A stretch of DNA of 44,251 nt from a virus, in the IMG/VR virus record IMGVR_UViG_3300036845_000102, positions 1 to 44,251 of that record. One strand, written 5' to 3'. The translations under genes and the position numbers were made by a program. The notes below the pieces were generated by a model, which ran no database searches, had not been told where the DNA came from, and saw only the letters and a list, made by a program, of their open reading frames with translations. Of this stretch, positions 37,101-44,251 are shown piece after piece. Position 1 is the first letter of the stretch. Every line of letters starts with the position of its first letter.

Positions 37101-39187
37101 CCCATGTCCGTCATCACGCGGGGCGTGAAGCCGAGACGCAGGAGGACACCGTTCTTCCAGATGCCGTTGAAAAGTTCCGCAGTATTCGTGATGGCATTCT
37201 CGGCCGTGCCGAGATGCTGCTTGATGGTCTGGAACTTTCCAAGGTTCTGTCCGGCCCAGTCGTTCAGGTTGTCGAGGTCAATGAGAGGAGTACCCTGACG
37301 ACGCATGGTAGCGAGGATCGGGTAGTGCTGAGCTGCACCATCGTCTTCGTCGATGCCATGGACAACCAGGTCCACAGCCTGACCGGCCGCATCCTTGGCG
37401 GCCGAGAAAGCTTGGGTGCCAGGACGCTGAACCCTCTCATCAGCGAAGGCCAACTTTTGAATGCGCTGGCGGTAGGTGGCTGCCATGATGGCAGCTGCGT
37501 CCTCACTGTCGGCACCACGAGCAACCAAGGTTGCGACGGATGCCGCGTGCTCCGCAGCTTGCACGACCAGCGAACGCTTACCAGCGTCGCTACCGGCCTC
37601 GTAGAACTGGTTCATGTACCCAGCCCGGTCAGCAGACGTCATGCCCTTAGCACGGTTCAGGAAGGCTTCCAGAGTGTCTCCAGCCTTGTTGCTGGAGTAG
37701 TCCATCCAGCCATCTGGCCACTTGTCACCGAAGGCTCGGAAGACCTTCAGGGGAGTCTGGTTGATTCCCTTGTACAGTACCTGGGTCACCCAACGACCAG
37801 GTGCAGTGTCGGCACCAGGAATGTGCTGGGTAATCTTGCTGATGTCGCCAAAGGAATCAGCGGTCTTGAAGGCGTCTCGCATGGCTGCAATCGGCACATC
37901 GAACCTGCCGGGCTGCCACGTCACGTGGCCGTTCATCTCCAGAACATCTTGGATCATCCGCTGCTTGGTACCAGGAAGGGCCAGCTTCTTCTGAGCGTCA
38001 TCAGCTGCACCGTGCAGTGCAGTCTTGAGAGCATCCCAACCGAAGTCACCACCATGCATCCCAGCCACGTTGGCCAAGGAGATTTCGGGATTGTACTTCT
38101 GACCCGCATTGGCAATGCCTTCCAGAGCACCAGCAGCTGCGTCGGAGAGCGAACCCCAGTGACGAAGGGTGGTGTCCACCGCAGCAGTAGCACCTCCAGT
38201 GACAGCGGCTCCAGTCGCATCAGTTACGGCCGTAGGGGCAGTCTCAGCAGCGTTGGCCGCAATCTCTTCCAAGGCAGCAGCAGCAGTGGTGTCGAACCCA
38301 CCTGAGATCATCATCTTGTAGGCGTTCTCTCGAACACCTCGATCAACCGTGTGGTTGAAGATGCTGGCCAGGAGGTCGGGGTTGTCAGACTTGGCAATTG
38401 TGGGCAGGCGCTTCGCCTGGTAGGCAGTCAGCTTATCGGTGGCATCTAGAAACTTGGCAACCCTGGGAGCAGCATTGCGGGCCGCAGCTTCTGCGGTTAC
38501 AGCACCTCGTTCGGTGCCGAAAATCTTGGTGCCCTTGAGGGCAGTTACAGTGCTACCCGCCTTGCGGAATCCAGAGATACCCGAGCCAGCGAGGACTGAA
38601 GGATCCGCGTTCCAGTTCAGAAAAGCGTCGTAGCTGCCAGAGAGTAGCTTAGCCGCCAAGGGGCCATGCTTGAAGTACGCGTTGGTGGCGTTCGGGTCGG
38701 CAAGAATCTTCTGCATTGAAGAGTTTGCCTGGGAGGCGGTGGCTCCGCTACCCGAGAAAGCCATGGCAAGATTCTTATTGGTGGGAGGAGCATTGAGCTG
38801 CGCAGGGGTCTGACCGAGGGAAGGATCAAGGTTGAACGTGGACTCCACATTGGCTGCGAAGGCTTCGCCAGGAGAGACGTGCGCAGACTCGTTCCACGAC
38901 TTCGACCAGGTGCCACCCTTGACAGCATCACCCCAGTTGTTCATGTTCTCACCGACAAGCCCGAAGGTGGCAATCGGGCGAGAGATGACATCGGAGTATG
39001 CATCCCTGTCCCACTGGGCCAGGTTGGTCAGGCCGTGGCCGACATCGTGAACGATGGCTCCCACGACCGGAACCTTCTCGACACCTCCCACGGCATCTCC
39101 GGCGATACGCTTACCGAAGGTGCCAGTATCGCCCGCCCACTGACTTACGTCATTGAACGAGTGACTGAGGAAGGTGCCGAGTCCCAT
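34196..39187 (-). CDS. Giant internal virion protein, 1663 aa
   Basis: By far the largest gene. Residues 1-100 have a Gly/Ala/Val segment (IAGDAVGGVEKVPVVGAIVHDV) that could insert in membranes. The middle is Ala-rich and helical (residues 260-420). Around residues 690-750 there is a hydrophobic run with LRLGFTPRVMTDMGLRTL, and about residues 1100-1150 contain LRFMFPFMSAQQEIIKNWF. The last 500 residues are Gln-rich helical. Size and position fit the internal or ejection proteins of short-tailed phages that enter the cell with DNA. No polymerase motifs were found by eye. Confidence 0.7.
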   Translation of the reverse strand: MGLGTFLSHSFNDVSQWAGDTGTFGKRIAGDAVGGVEKVPVVGAIVHDVGHGLTNLAQWDRDAYSDVISRPIATFGLVGENMNNWGDAVKGGTWSKSWNESAHVSPGEAFAANVESTFNLDPSLGQTPAQLNAPPTNKNLAMAFSGSGATASQANSSMQKILADPNATNAYFKHGPLAAKLLSGSYDAFLNWNADPSVLAGSGISGFRKAGSTVTALKGTKIFGTERGAVTAEAAARNAAPRVAKFLDATDKLTAYQAKRLPTIAKSDNPDLLASIFNHTVDRGVRENAYKMMISGGFDTTAAAALEEIAANAAETAPTAVTDATGAAVTGGATAAVDTTLRHWGSLSDAAAGALEGIANAGQKYNPEISLANVAGMHGGDFGWDALKTALHGAADDAQKKLALPGTKQRMIQDVLEMNGHVTWQPGRFDVPIAAMRDAFKTADSFGDISKITQHIPGADTAPGRWVTQVLYKGINQTPLKVFRAFGDKWPDGWMDYSSNKAGDTLEAFLNRAKGMTSADRAGYMNQFYEAGSDAGKRSLVVQAAEHAASVATLVARGADSEDAAAIMAATYRQRIQKLAFADERVQRPGTQAFSAAKDAAGQAVDLVVHGIDEDDGAAQHYPILATMRRQGTPLIDLDNLNDWAGQNLGKFQTIKQHLGTAENAITNTAELFNGIWKNGVLLRLGFTPRVMTDMGLRTLVTLGSMRTLGLVNEASKVALHNVGASGYDYANRLLKNRLFDPGTMKAYADKEGILTTARDNARVDYLDANMQKIANDEGIASGLPHLEGTPDDSAIAALKQHFDAADERLASLRVNASPYTKARLADGKLKIKGVSMTDLFGGEDNNFLREQVSSDRSWGRMFSRNVDMEKGMSGSGAWDTIRAQSQNEQEAGSHLKAWRHAVNNQIMNDQLGSKVVRNNWNESDIRSWLHTPEGKSYLQYIPGNFHANLADYSSRVASHVHYTVPPAVREEITNTGAKGISTKKLESLVPDLSERPDVNGQLLNMHLASGAKGITNGIQQFQHWSHKWLGAMPLNTFVMHPTAVGFYRAHMSDLVDKYISHNGLDDAKSLDFNPALQQRMEKQAFSLAKNDVWSIMYDMSQRSTAAHMLRFMFPFMSAQQEIIKNWFNIALDHPQILQREQQIWNSPAQAGMLYDSTTGDPADKNTPLENQVVRFQIPHAISSLPGLGVLNDMGQMQIAKGSLNPILQGQHFYVPGAGPIVQVGVQALSKLNPGIMDNSVLKQVIPYGPGDNLAGAILPTWASRLETGFSVNNPQYSTTFAKVYQAETIRYNEGLRTAPPTMGEMQARTQQLLLIQALGSAVLPFSAQFNPGTQAGKQKPRAAVTSGLEAASAPDLSQTPIQGLIDQYKKMESVDPANAANSFYNKYGQALFAVTASTSKANAAVPATAAGLAAIDNPEIRAMIQADPSVAYAIVGPTQVGASFDMAAYQAEMNTQIGGGDTQTFRQKLDPADIIKENQAQLGWQQYDQLMSSVQAKMSERGITSLSDSNAQDLRTYKDQFLANMNDPTSQDYNPDWYQQYTGAQTDWNARIQSLTALVSDTNLVNNPGRSDLRVLGQYLQYRQEVNQSLAERPNKEGLPTTLADKQNADLAATWDQIVSGLVMSNTNFALIYQHLLTGDPVNSNLKSNVQFQAELSGQATQ

Positions 39188-39441
39188 TAGTTCTCCGTAT
39201 CCGGGGTAGGTTCATTCTGGAAAGAGTTCAGAGCCTGCGTTGCTGCAATCCCCGAGGGCCCTTTCGCATAGGACGGAGGAGCTGTGGCCACGTCATAGAC
39301 GAGGCCCAGGAGACCTTCATTGACGAGGTTGGCTTGGGTTACCGGGGTAATATGCCTGGCAACCTGCTGTTGGTTCGACTGGGCTACCAGAGCGCCTGAG
39401 AAGGCGTTCAGCGCTGAGCCGAGATCATTGGCTAGGCCCAC
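39187..39441 (-). CDS. Small structural-operon protein
   Basis: An 84-aa protein. GTG at 39441 with GGAGG five bases upstream is chosen; a longer frame from 39615 is the shadow of the preceding gene. An N-terminal helix (LGSALNAFSGALVAQSNQQQVARH) and an Ala/Pro-rich rest. Its TAA overlaps the giant gene's ATG. Confidence 0.65.
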   Translation of the reverse strand: MGLANDLGSALNAFSGALVAQSNQQQVARHITPVTQANLVNEGLLGLVYDVATAPPSYAKGPSGIAATQALNSFQNEPTPDTEN

Positions 39442-40021
39442 CCTGACCTCCAGTGAAAAGAGAAGGATCAGGAACTCCAGCGGGAGTCTGCCCCGGGGTC
39501 TGAGCAGGCAGACCACCCGACTGGAGGAACCGAACGAACTGCTGGCTACCCGGGTGCGCCCCTGGGAGATTGGCCAGGAATTGGAGCATCGGCAGGGCGG
39601 GGCGCAGAGCCGCAAAATCCTGCTTGTTCGTACCGGGAGTAAGGTTCAGGGCATCACTGCCAGGACCTGCTCCTCTGTCTGCTCCGGCAGTCACCGGTTC
39701 ACCGGGGCGCTGTGTACCGGCCGAGAAAGGCACAGTAGAAGGACCTCCGGACTGTGCAGCCTGCGCGAATGCGCTAGGCGAGGGACCTCCACCGGGAGAG
39801 ATGCCACCGGCCATTGGAGCTCCCTGCTGAATCTGCTGGAAAGCCTTCTGCTCTCCGTACTTGGCGTTAGCCAAGGACTGGATAGCCTGCGGGCCACCAT
39901 CTGTCCTGGCACTCATTGCACCAGGACCAGAAACCGGTGCGGGGTTGTTCGGGGCCTGGTAACCACCACGACCGCTCGAACTTGCCCCCATCGGCCCCTG
40001 AGCCTCAGTTGGCAGTGCCAT
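39425..40021 (-). CDS. Pro/Gly/Ala-rich structural protein
   Basis: A 198-aa low-complexity protein (about half G, P, A, S, Q) with one more ordered helix around 140-165 (ALRPALPMLQFLANLPG). Likely flexible, perhaps a head-completion or portal-linked protein. The stop overlaps the next start. Confidence 0.62.
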   Translation of the reverse strand: MALPTEAQGPMGASSSGRGGYQAPNNPAPVSGPGAMSARTDGGPQAIQSLANAKYGEQKAFQQIQQGAPMAGGISPGGGPSPSAFAQAAQSGGPSTVPFSAGTQRPGEPVTAGADRGAGPGSDALNLTPGTNKQDFAALRPALPMLQFLANLPGAHPGSQQFVRFLQSGGLPAQTPGQTPAGVPDPSLFTGGQGGPSQ

Positions 40022-40265
40022 TCTCCACCTCGCTGATCAGCGTCTCAAGTTCGTATGCAGCGTCCTCGTGAAAGTTGTGGCGCATCTGCTCATACTCACT
40101 CTGTCGAAGAAGGACACCAGCCATGTCCATAAGTCCATCACTCACTGCTCCCAGAGTAGCCGAAGCAGTATGGATGGTAACCGCAATAAGATCCCACTTG
40201 CGCATCTTACGAGGAGTGACGACCGTGAACACCGCATCTTCGTCAGTCTCAAATTCGTTGCTCAC
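40005..40265 (-). CDS. Small helical protein
   Basis: An 86-aa protein. GTG at 40265 has GGAG five bases upstream; GTG at 40271 is the alternative. It has an acidic start and helical rest with HTASATLGAVSDGLMDMAGVLL. No domain is recognised. Confidence 0.65.
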   Translation of the reverse strand: MSNEFETDEDAVFTVVTPRKMRKWDLIAVTIHTASATLGAVSDGLMDMAGVLLRQSEYEQMRHNFHEDAAYELETLISEVENGTAN

Positions 40266-40274
40266 GTGCACTCC

Positions 40275-40541
40275 TTAGAAAGTCGGACCAGAAGCCTGTG
40301 ACTTCTCGGTCGAGTTGCCATCAGCGTTCGGGACACCCGGGGTAGCACTGCCGCCAATCGGCGGCTCACGGTAACCACGGATCGCCTGCTCCGGAACCTC
40401 GTCCGGCGCCTCAATGAAACCCGTCATCGGGGCCTCTGAGGTCATCGGCTGTTGGACGAAGCGCGGGCCCATCGAACCAACCTCAGGCTGAGTCGGAGGC
40501 TCGGACTGACCATAGTCAACATTCATGATGAATGTACTCAC
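40275..40541 (-). CDS. Small Pro/Glu-rich protein
   Basis: An 88-aa hydrophilic protein with GTG start and GGAGG six bases upstream. Pro, Gly and Glu-rich without helix or strand signatures, so probably disordered. Follows the portal and zinc-ribbon genes. Confidence 0.62.
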   Translation of the reverse strand: MSTFIMNVDYGQSEPPTQPEVGSMGPRFVQQPMTSEAPMTGFIEAPDEVPEQAIRGYREPPIGGSATPGVPNADGNSTEKSQASGPTF

Positions 40542-40693
40542 TTGTTTCCTCCCCTCGGCGTCTTGGTCGGGTCCTTCTGGCAGCAGATGGTGAGCATCTT
40601 ACCACCGAAGTTGCCGAGGGTCTGGTTCTTGGCTCCACAAAGCTTGCATAGATGCAAGTCTTCGTTGTAGCCACACTTCTTACATGCAGCCAT
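40538..40693 (-). CDS. Zinc-ribbon protein, 51 aa
   Basis: ATG overlaps the portal stop (TAATG) and the stop overlaps the next GTG. Cysteines at residues 4, 7, 16 and 19 (CKKC and CKLC) form a rubredoxin-type knuckle, and a CC pair follows at 37-38. Basic C-terminus (KDPTKTPRGGNK). Possible nucleic-acid or portal-linked role. Confidence 0.7.
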   Translation of the reverse strand: MAACKKCGYNEDLHLCKLCGAKNQTLGNFGGKMLTICCQKDPTKTPRGGNK

Positions 40694-42513
40694 TACGGTC
40701 CAATCGGTTGCGTTGATTTCACATTCGCCTGAAGGTTCGGGGAACCTCCACCGGTCAAACCGCTAAGCATCTGCATCAGGGCCTGACCACCACCCGCTCC
40801 ACCTTGCTGCGGAGGCCCCGGCGGACCCGGAGGGCCGCCCTGAGGCGGTTGCCCTGGCATTCCGCCGCCAGCGCCCGGAGGCATCTGACTGGCGTCCTGG
40901 TCGGGCTGCTGGCCCGGCGGGGGCGTAGGCGGCTTGAAGGCGGCCATGACAGCCTCGGTGAGGGTCTTCCCCTTCTGCCGGGCATCAATCATCTTGGCAG
41001 TCTGGAGAAGGAGCTGAGAGGGGTCCTGGCCCTGTTGGGCCATCACACCCATGGAGGTGAGCATTGAGAACACGCCCTGCTTGAGTGCATCCTCCAACTT
41101 CTCCACGTCCACCCTCTGAAGGGTCTGGAGCGTGTCGAGGTCGAACGGCATCTGCTGGAGGACGAAGTCTCGGTCAACGAGGTTCGCGGACATCATCTGG
41201 AGCAGGAACACAAGCGCCCGGTTGGGGTCCATCCCTGCGGCGAAGCCGTAGGTGACCTCCACCTCGTGAATCCCGGCGATGTCCTTAGACGGCTGGTAGG
41301 TCTCCTCAAAGAGAGAACCGTTGACCATCACTCGAAGTTCCTTCTTGGCGTTCTTCCAGAGGATCTCATCAAGCTTGAAACACAAGCTGAGAGCCCGCTG
41401 GAGGGTGACACCAAGGAGGAGCTGGTAGGTCATTGTCTGGGAGTCGAATCCGCCCTCAAGGGCGTCCACTCCCTGGCCGGTCACGATAGAACCAGGTGCA
41501 GCACCGGCACGAGTGCCGGGGTACCGTGAGCCCATCATCAGATCGGACTCGTAGCCCTGCATCATCGCCTCGACCTGAGGCGGGTACTCCATACCAACCC
41601 TGCGAATGCCCTGGGGGCTGTCTGTCTGAATTACAGCATCGGGGCCGAAGGAAAGCTTACGGACGTCCTTCGGGATCGCCAGAGGGGCCTGAATGGCCTT
41701 CTCGACGGCCTCCATGTTGAACAGGGCCATACGAGCCTTGGCGAGCTGGATCCACATGACATCATCCATGGCGCCACGTGTTTGCTCATCGTACTTGGAT
41801 CGCTGAGCCACAACCACCGGGCACTTGCCCAGCGGGTTCGGAGCCTGGTGTATTACCAGGTTTGCCCGCTCCGGCACGTACACTAGCATCTGGTCGGCAT
41901 CAACGTATCGTACCAGTGAAAGGATCTGCTCCGCATTGCGGATGTGGTCCCGAGGGTCGCTGGACCCCATCAGCTCGTTGATGAACTCCGGATACTTGGA
42001 CGCCAGTACGGAGGCAGGCTCCATGTGAATCTTGGCGTAGGCAACGCAGTTGCCCATAATGTCGAACTCGGGGTAGGCATTCATCGGGTTCTCGAACCGC
42101 ACACGAGGGCTCTCGTGGTGGAAGTCCGGCTCAACAATCGCAGCAACGAAGCCATAGGTGATAAGCCAGTCGGCTGCCTCTACAAGCTTGTGTCGCAGCT
42201 GGGAAACAGCTGCATACTTGTGGGCAATCTTCGTCCGCTTGGTGCTGAACTTCTTCTGGAGGTTCGAAACGTTCACAGCGGCTGTGCAGGTCAGGGTCGG
42301 CATCTTGCCGACTTGTTCAGAGAGGTCACGAGTGACCACGTCGAGGGTGTTGGCGACGATCGGCTGCGGCCAGTAGTCCGGGAAGAACCCTGGCAGAATT
42401 GATCGAACATCCCCGTTGCGGACCTGCTGCACATTTCGCATTCGGTTGTCCCGGTCGTGGCTAACCCGACGCAGGGCTTCAACCCTGTGAGCTACGTCAA
42501 TGGGAGCTAGCAC
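40693..42513 (-). CDS. Portal protein
   Basis: A 606-aa protein from GTG 42513 (GAGG upstream); a TTG at 42537 is the alternative. It has the N-terminal alpha/beta layout of phage portals (RDNRMRNVQQVRNGD, LPGFFPDYWPQPIVANTLD), a central stem-like segment with SPQGIRRVGMEYPPQVEAMM, then long helices. The last 90 residues are a Pro/Gly/Gln-rich tail. It is encoded next to the terminase. The portal forms the DNA channel and head-tail connector. Confidence 0.85.
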   Translation of the reverse strand: MLAPIDVAHRVEALRRVSHDRDNRMRNVQQVRNGDVRSILPGFFPDYWPQPIVANTLDVVTRDLSEQVGKMPTLTCTAAVNVSNLQKKFSTKRTKIAHKYAAVSQLRHKLVEAADWLITYGFVAAIVEPDFHHESPRVRFENPMNAYPEFDIMGNCVAYAKIHMEPASVLASKYPEFINELMGSSDPRDHIRNAEQILSLVRYVDADQMLVYVPERANLVIHQAPNPLGKCPVVVAQRSKYDEQTRGAMDDVMWIQLAKARMALFNMEAVEKAIQAPLAIPKDVRKLSFGPDAVIQTDSPQGIRRVGMEYPPQVEAMMQGYESDLMMGSRYPGTRAGAAPGSIVTGQGVDALEGGFDSQTMTYQLLLGVTLQRALSLCFKLDEILWKNAKKELRVMVNGSLFEETYQPSKDIAGIHEVEVTYGFAAGMDPNRALVFLLQMMSANLVDRDFVLQQMPFDLDTLQTLQRVDVEKLEDALKQGVFSMLTSMGVMAQQGQDPSQLLLQTAKMIDARQKGKTLTEAVMAAFKPPTPPPGQQPDQDASQMPPGAGGGMPGQPPQGGPPGPPGPPQQGGAGGGQALMQMLSGLTGGGSPNLQANVKSTQPIGP

Positions 42514-42718
42514 GAAGGAATTCCTCTGTCTCAGCAACTAAGCTGTCTAGGTGGTCTCGGTTGTGAAAAGTCATGAGGTCGTCGGCTGCGGTCCAGTCAA
42601 TGAGGATCTGGTTGCCCATCTCCATGACCTTGACCCACTTGCGGGGGACGTCGAAGTACTCCCCGCACACCTGGCACTCCATGATGGGAAAGCTGGGGAA
42701 CTCATCTGCTAGGACCAT
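42497..42718 (-). CDS. Small CxxC protein between terminase and portal
   Basis: A 73-aa protein from ATG 42718 with AGGAGA eight bases upstream, overlapping the terminase stop. ATG 42739 would add seven residues. A CQVC pair near residues 15-18 and a helical, acidic end (DHLDSLVAETEEFL). Possible zinc-binding regulator of packaging. Confidence 0.62.
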   Translation of the reverse strand: MVLADEFPSFPIMECQVCGEYFDVPRKWVKVMEMGNQILIDWTAADDLMTFHNRDHLDSLVAETEEFLRASSH

Positions 42719-44251
42719 CCGGGATCTCTCCTCTGCCATTCAGCTGGGGTTGAAGGCTTTTGGGCCTCGGCCCAGTCGGGCTCTATGGAGCCCAAGGACG
42801 GCACAAGGTGCCGGGCGGCCCAGTCGTCGATGTCAATCGTGAACATACTCTCCTCTTGGAGAGCTGTGCGGTACTTCGGCATGTTCCAGTGGGTGATGAG
42901 TTGGTTCTCGTTCATCAGCTCACGACAGCGGATCTCGGCGAACCAGAGGGCCATGACAATATCCGTCTTGCCCTTGGTCTCGGGATGCCAGGTGATCAGT
43001 TGTTCACGAAGTGCTTGAACACCCGCATGGTTGCGGCTGCTAGGAAGATCGATGAGATTACGATTCTCTGCGTAACCATCAAAGAGTGCGGCCATGCTGG
43101 CCACACCAAAATCAGCATCCCACTTATTTCCATGAGTAAAGTGAGGTTGGACCACCACACCTCTTGAGCGGAGGAAGTCAAGGAGACCCTCGTCTTGAGT
43201 GAGCCACGCCTGAACATTGTTCTTCTCAATCCTCCACTCCTGTACACCGTACTGGAGGGTCCAGTCCTTGATGGTGGAGATGATCTGGTTGTAGTTCAGG
43301 GACGCCTGGTTGAAGACGTCTAGGAGGAATCTCTTCCCGCTCTGGCGGTCCAGACCCAGAGCAACGGCGGCAGTATTACCGGCAGCAGCAGGGTCAAGAC
43401 CACAGACCACAGTGAGCCCGTGCATACCAGCAGGCCTAATGGGACTAGCCAGCAAAGGGCCTGCCCGACGAGCACTTGAACACCCGTTGACCGCATCCGG
43501 CGTGAAGATGGCATCAGCAGCTACCTGCTCCTGCTGGTAGACCATAGACCAGTTCCGAGGAGACATGCCACGGCGCTTACGTGCGAGCTGAGCTCCACCC
43601 CACTTGGGAAAGAGTCCATCGACATCAGGTTCCAGGTCCTCAAAACTCTTACCCCGAGGACGCTGGTTGCTTCGCGGCCAGAGAGTAACCCAGGTGGTAG
43701 GATCTGCATCGGGCATCTCCAATACGGCAGGTTGGCTTAGGTAGGTCCACGGGACTTCTTCTCCGTCGTAGTACTGCGGCTTGACCAGTTCTCCGTAGAG
43801 ATCCTGGGTGGCCAGGCGAGTTCCAACGACAAGAATCTTCCCATCATCCGCGTCGATACGCGACTGGAGAATGTTCTGGATCCAGTCGATCTGGTTCTCG
43901 AAGTCGTGAGCGTTAGAGTGATCCACCACGTCGTCGAGAATGATAAGATCAGCTCTCGCTCCGTAGATCTTCTTACCAATGCCAAGTACCTGGACCGTGG
44001 GGTCCTTCTCACCCGTGGTCTCCTCATCCTCGGCCTGGTTGACATAGATCATGTCGTTACGCCAGATGGCGTTGCCTCCGTCGAATCCCTCTACAGGGGC
44101 GAAGTCCTTCTTCAGCTCAGAGAATGCACGAGTAGAGTCCAAGCGCATCTTGATGCCGTACAGGAACTTATTTGCGTTCGTGGCGTTCGACGAGACGATG
44201 AGAATCTTGATGTCGGGGTTCTGGACAATCCGCCACGTCACGTAGTTCATG
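42709..44251 (-). CDS. Terminase large subunit (5' end cut by window edge)
   Basis: About 513 residues are visible, starting just after where the ATPase Walker A motif should be. The first visible part (VTWRIVQNPDIKILIVSSN) is the strand after it. Walker B is in DLIILDDVVD, and the coupling-type motif in GTRLATQDLYGEL. Nuclease residues are in VCGLDPAAAGN (first Asp), RIEKNNVQAW and KTDIVMALWFAEI. The nuclease and ATPase cut and pump DNA into the head. The missing N-terminus lies beyond 44251, so the apparent ATG at 44250 is not the real start. Confidence 0.93.
   Translation of the reverse strand, partial: MNYVTWRIVQNPDIKILIVSSNATNANKFLYGIKMRLDSTRAFSELKKDFAPVEGFDGGNAIWRNDMIYVNQAEDEETTGEKDPTVQVLGIGKKIYGARADLIILDDVVDHSNAHDFENQIDWIQNILQSRIDADDGKILVVGTRLATQDLYGELVKPQYYDGEEVPWTYLSQPAVLEMPDADPTTWVTLWPRSNQRPRGKSFEDLEPDVDGLFPKWGGAQLARKRRGMSPRNWSMVYQQEQVAADAIFTPDAVNGCSSARRAGPLLASPIRPAGMHGLTVVCGLDPAAAGNTAAVALGLDRQSGKRFLLDVFNQASLNYNQIISTIKDWTLQYGVQEWRIEKNNVQAWLTQDEGLLDFLRSRGVVVQPHFTHGNKWDADFGVASMAALFDGYAENRNLIDLPSSRNHAGVQALREQLITWHPETKGKTDIVMALWFAEIRCRELMNENQLITHWNMPKYRTALQEESMFTIDIDDWAARHLVPSLGSIEPDWAEAQKPSTPAEWQRRDPGWS

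Noticed and set aside
36830-38305. 491-codon plus-strand open frame
   Set aside because: Antisense to the giant virion gene, typical shadow of a GC-rich coding strand.
44200-44251. Window ends being joined (circular genome)
   Set aside because: Reading the terminase frame across the right end into the left end gives no Walker A motif, so the ends are not adjacent as given.
1-44251. CRISPR arrays or insertion sequences
   Set aside because: No regularly spaced repeats with unique spacers and no transposase-like frame were seen.

Overview
The window reads as most of the genome of a lytic, probably short-tailed (podovirus-like) bacteriophage of a high-GC actinobacterium, plausibly Streptomyces or a relative. 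The evidence is the high G+C content with GTG and TTG starts, the dense overlapping gene packing, promoters that lie directly on start codons (leaderless mRNAs), and a virion set with large terminase, portal, scaffold, capsid, tail and fibre proteins plus a 1663-residue internal-type protein, but no recognisable tape measure, sheath or major tail tube gene. No integrase, repressor or excisionase is visible. The right edge cuts the large terminase gene before its Walker A motif, so the window is not the whole genome.

Layout. (1) 1-742: no convincing protein gene; a 29-nt alternating purine-pyrimidine tract, a good promoter at 398-426, and about 300 nt of hairpin-rich leader. (2) 743-6541, plus strand: about sixteen small, mostly unknown genes; many gaps between them are filled by structured RNA. 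(3) 6590-12981, minus strand: replication and regulation operon with an ECF-like sigma factor, a Cas4/RecB-like nuclease, a DnaB/RecA-like ATPase, a second PD-(D/E)XK-like nuclease, a primase split into zinc and TOPRIM parts, a metallophosphoesterase and a sigma-region-2-like protein. (4) 12982-13284: divergent control region with two leaderless promoters and nested repeats. (5) 13285-18350, plus strand: small genes and a family A DNA polymerase. (6) 18405-44251, minus strand: terminase, portal, virion proteins, fibres, lysis genes. Strong bidirectional terminators at 6551-6580 and 18359-18384 separate the convergent units.

The most striking content is RNA. Two intergenic gaps (1713-1762 and 2644-2693) each hold a complete type II hammerhead self-cleaving ribozyme motif, with intact core and helices that differ in sequence but keep pairing. 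Other gaps (2853-2899, 3607-3651, 15541-15596, and less perfectly 667-718) hold tRNA-like acceptor/T-arm minihelices, and three more (4675, 5031, 5579) hold a repeated two-hairpin leader whose second hairpin abuts or overlaps the Shine-Dalgarno region. Together they suggest that the early polycistronic mRNA is cut into defined units by self-cleavage and perhaps by host RNase P, leaving hairpin-capped ends next to ribosome binding sites. The motifs are seen directly; the processing role is inference.
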